The notes beneath the pieces were generated by a model, which saw only the letters and a list, made by a program, of their open reading frames with translations, was not told the DNA's origin and ran no database searches. Positions 62,387-64,000 of a DNA stretch of 64,000 nt are shown here, in pieces. The position numbers and the translations under genes are program-made. This stretch comes from Monosiga brevicollis MX1 (Eukaryota; Opisthokonta; Choanoflagellata; Craspedida; Salpingoecidae). Each line of letters opens with the position of its first letter. Position 1 is the stretch's first letter. Where the stretch lies: contig NW_001865046.1 of assembly GCF_000002865.3 (NCBI RefSeq), forward strand, positions 894,820 through 958,819, read 5' to 3'.

Positions 62387-63126
62387 CTTGCTGGTATGAT
62401 GGTGACGACGAAGCTGGGACAGCAACGGGACAGACCCTTTGCGCCGAGCTCAGCTCGGTGCGGGGCGGCGCTCGATAAGATCCTGGTTGCTTCCCGTGGC
62501 TACACGGACTGTGTCCTGCCTTCTGCCTACCACACCGGCCCCACAGCTGCTCCGATCGCAATCACTCCTATAGTCACCACAACCGTCTCTATGGCAGCAG
62601 CTATGTGATGCGCTGCCCTCGTGAAAAGCAGCACCAGCACCAGCAGAGAGACCGATTGCTTAAGAGAGAGTTTGAGAGAGAGAGAGAGTTGAGAGAGAGA
62701 GAGAGAGTTTGAGAGAGTTTGAGAGAGAGAGAGTTTGAGAGAGAGAGAGAGAGAGAGCTTCATGTGTTGTTAGAATGACAACATGTTTCGCGCGACACCT
62801 TTAGGCAGGTTAATCATTCATTTGGGCGCTTGGCTTGGTTAGAGGGAATGGGGTCGGAACGATTGGGCCGGTCGTGAATGGGTGGATGGACGGCGACGGA
62901 GAAGGTCAGGGGTGGAGATGGTACTATGTTCGTTTTGAGTTCGTTTTGAGTTTTGTTAATTGGGGGTTGGGGATTGAAACAGGGGGTTTGAGGACATGAT
63001 TCACGGACACGAGCAACAGGGTTTCTGACAGTCCAGGGAGGTGCGGGCTTGGCAGAAAAGGTAAGTGTGCTGGGCAAACGCGTGCCAGGCTTACTCTGGC
63101 GTTTGTCTAGGGTTCTACTTGTCGAT
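62387..63126. other. Intergenic stretch
   Basis: Between cystinosin and the mL59-like gene. It contains the GAGA array and no convincing coding sequence. A weakly open frame (SAKPAPPWTV...) near 62950-63060 could be a further exon of the mL59-like gene but I could not support it. Confidence 0.4.
62653..62761. repeat. GAGA array with TTTGAGAG interruptions
   Basis: GA dinucleotide runs broken four or five times by TTTGAGAG. It is a compound microsatellite in the divergent space upstream of cystinosin; no gene lies there. Confidence 0.9.
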
Positions 63127-63694
63127 CTATCGAAACAGCGCCGGGTGGCACCAACAGCCGAATACGTATGTCGGTAGAGTGAGGTATGCCCAGCCAGATG
63201 AACAGCAGGAAGAGAGGCGACGCATGTGGAGGATCAGGAGGGCGAAGAGAGAGACACGGCTAAACAAAGCAAGCAAACGCACCGGCATGCGCAGAAGAAC
63301 ACCACGCTTCTCGCGTTGAACGCGACGTTTTTCGCGCTTCTCCGCCCGAAAGTCCTCGACCATCTGATCCATCTTTTCCATGTTTGCCTTGATTTTCTCC
63401 AGCCTGCACGTTCAATTGCCCCATCATGCACAAAACCCATCCAGCACCATTGCGGCAGGCACATCAAGGACGCATTGTGACGAGCGCAGGTATATGCGCA
63501 TGAGATGGAGCCGACATGCTGTGTCCAGCCGGGAGGGGTGAGGTCGAGTCAGACATACCGCTCTGCCTTGGCACGTTGCCACTGATGGCCCTTGTTGGGC
63601 TCGCGACGCTCAAACTTGGTTTCTTTCTGCACACCATGATGGTGGTTGTCACGCCACAAGAGAAGCAGGGTGTGATGAGCGGCGAGCGAGCGAG

Positions 63695-63785
<91 letters not shown>

Positions 63786-64000
63786 CCACTTGAAGGTGAA
63801 AAAGCTGCCACTCGAAGCAAATTGCGTTGCAGCTTCGATGCTCCCACCCGTCAACCGCCTCTTCAGCGCACCTGGGCAATAGGAAATTCATCGGCACGAC
63901 CAGCCATCGCAAACTCCTTGCGCAGCTTATTGACGTAGCGCGGGCTCAAGCGCGGCTTACCCGTCTTGCCCTGAAATCAAGCAAAGGGAAGCGATGCCAA
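63127..64000 (-). CDS. mL59-like mitochondrial ribosomal protein, cut by the right edge
   Basis: Three exons join in frame. Exon 63872-63970 is [17 protein letters not shown] and on to EFPIAQ. The next begins [15 protein letters not shown] and ends AKAER. The last begins [18 protein letters not shown] and continues into a run of Arg/Lys ([14 protein letters not shown]). The layout of a basic Arg-Tyr-rich start, a GH-x-W/K-x-R linker and a helix ending NM-K-M resembles mL59-type large-subunit mitochondrial ribosomal proteins. mL64/CRIF1-type proteins share a KMxQMI helix, so the exact identity is open. The 5' exons lie beyond the window. The stop is at 63127 if the frame is read through, but a GTGCGT donor after LLRMP leaves room for another exon. 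Confidence 0.5.
63698..63784. repeat. (GA)n microsatellite in an intron of the mL59-like gene
   Basis: About 43 GA units, lying between the exons ending at 63872 and starting near 63650 (minus order). Perfect except at its left edge (GCGAGCGAGA). Confidence 0.92.

Overview
This is a stretch of compact, GC-rich nuclear genome from a single-celled eukaryote. Its genes are split by many short GT-AG introns (mostly about 50-200 bp) and sit only 250-1500 bp apart. The gene content is opisthokont: a Patched-type RND protein, IRE1, an ABCA transporter, cystinosin, a lamin-tail protein, kringle and somatomedin-B domains, plus a fungal-type saccharopine dehydrogenase for lysine synthesis. Together these suggest a choanoflagellate (Monosiga-like). 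That assignment is an inference from content; no marker gene proves it. Two runs of exactly 50 N (27348-27397 and 57286-57335) are assembly gaps. Layout, left to right: 1-1200 is gene-free with an 87-bp duplication; 1201-8458 (-) Patched-like RND membrane protein; 9500-11137 (+) short-chain dehydrogenase; 11507-12437 (+) gamma-glutamylcyclotransferase-like protein; 12710-14790 (-) saccharopine dehydrogenase LYS1; 16273-17401 (+) PB1/UBA protein preceded by a 340-bp hexanucleotide repeat; 17734-19873 (-) mitochondrial Obg GTPase; 20732-25839 (+) IRE1 kinase/RNase; 26307-33446 (-) very large secreted kringle/somatomedin-B/LamG-like/mucin-like protein; 34473-36111 (+) TBC Rab-GAP; 36367-39652 (-) sphingosine-1-phosphate lyase; 41142-50273 (-) full-size ABCA transporter; 51305-53235 (+) CCHC zinc-knuckle protein with an apparently inactive TatD domain; 53598-54623 (-) small secreted cysteine-rich protein; 55577-57060 (-) lamin-tail-domain protein; 57339-60257 (+) SENP/ULP SUMO protease; 60614-62386 (-) cystinosin; 63127 to the right edge (-) mL59-like mitochondrial ribosomal protein. 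The genes form no operon or pathway cluster. Strands largely alternate, giving a series of divergent promoter pairs and close convergent 3' ends (about 250-470 bp). Functionally the set is housekeeping: ER stress (IRE1), lipid handling (Patched-like, sphingosine-1-phosphate lyase, ABCA), lysosome (cystinosin), mitochondrial translation (Obg, mL59-like), vesicle traffic (TBC), SUMO, and nuclear envelope or lamin-tail biology. I found no virus-like element, transposon, CRISPR array or tRNA. The least ordinary items are the ~900-residue first extracellular loop of the Patched-like protein, the CCHC-TatD protein that has lost nearly all metal ligands, the almost intronless multidomain secreted protein, the upstream ORF whose stop overlaps the start codon of the PB1/UBA gene, and a 5' splice-site preference for GTRCG.
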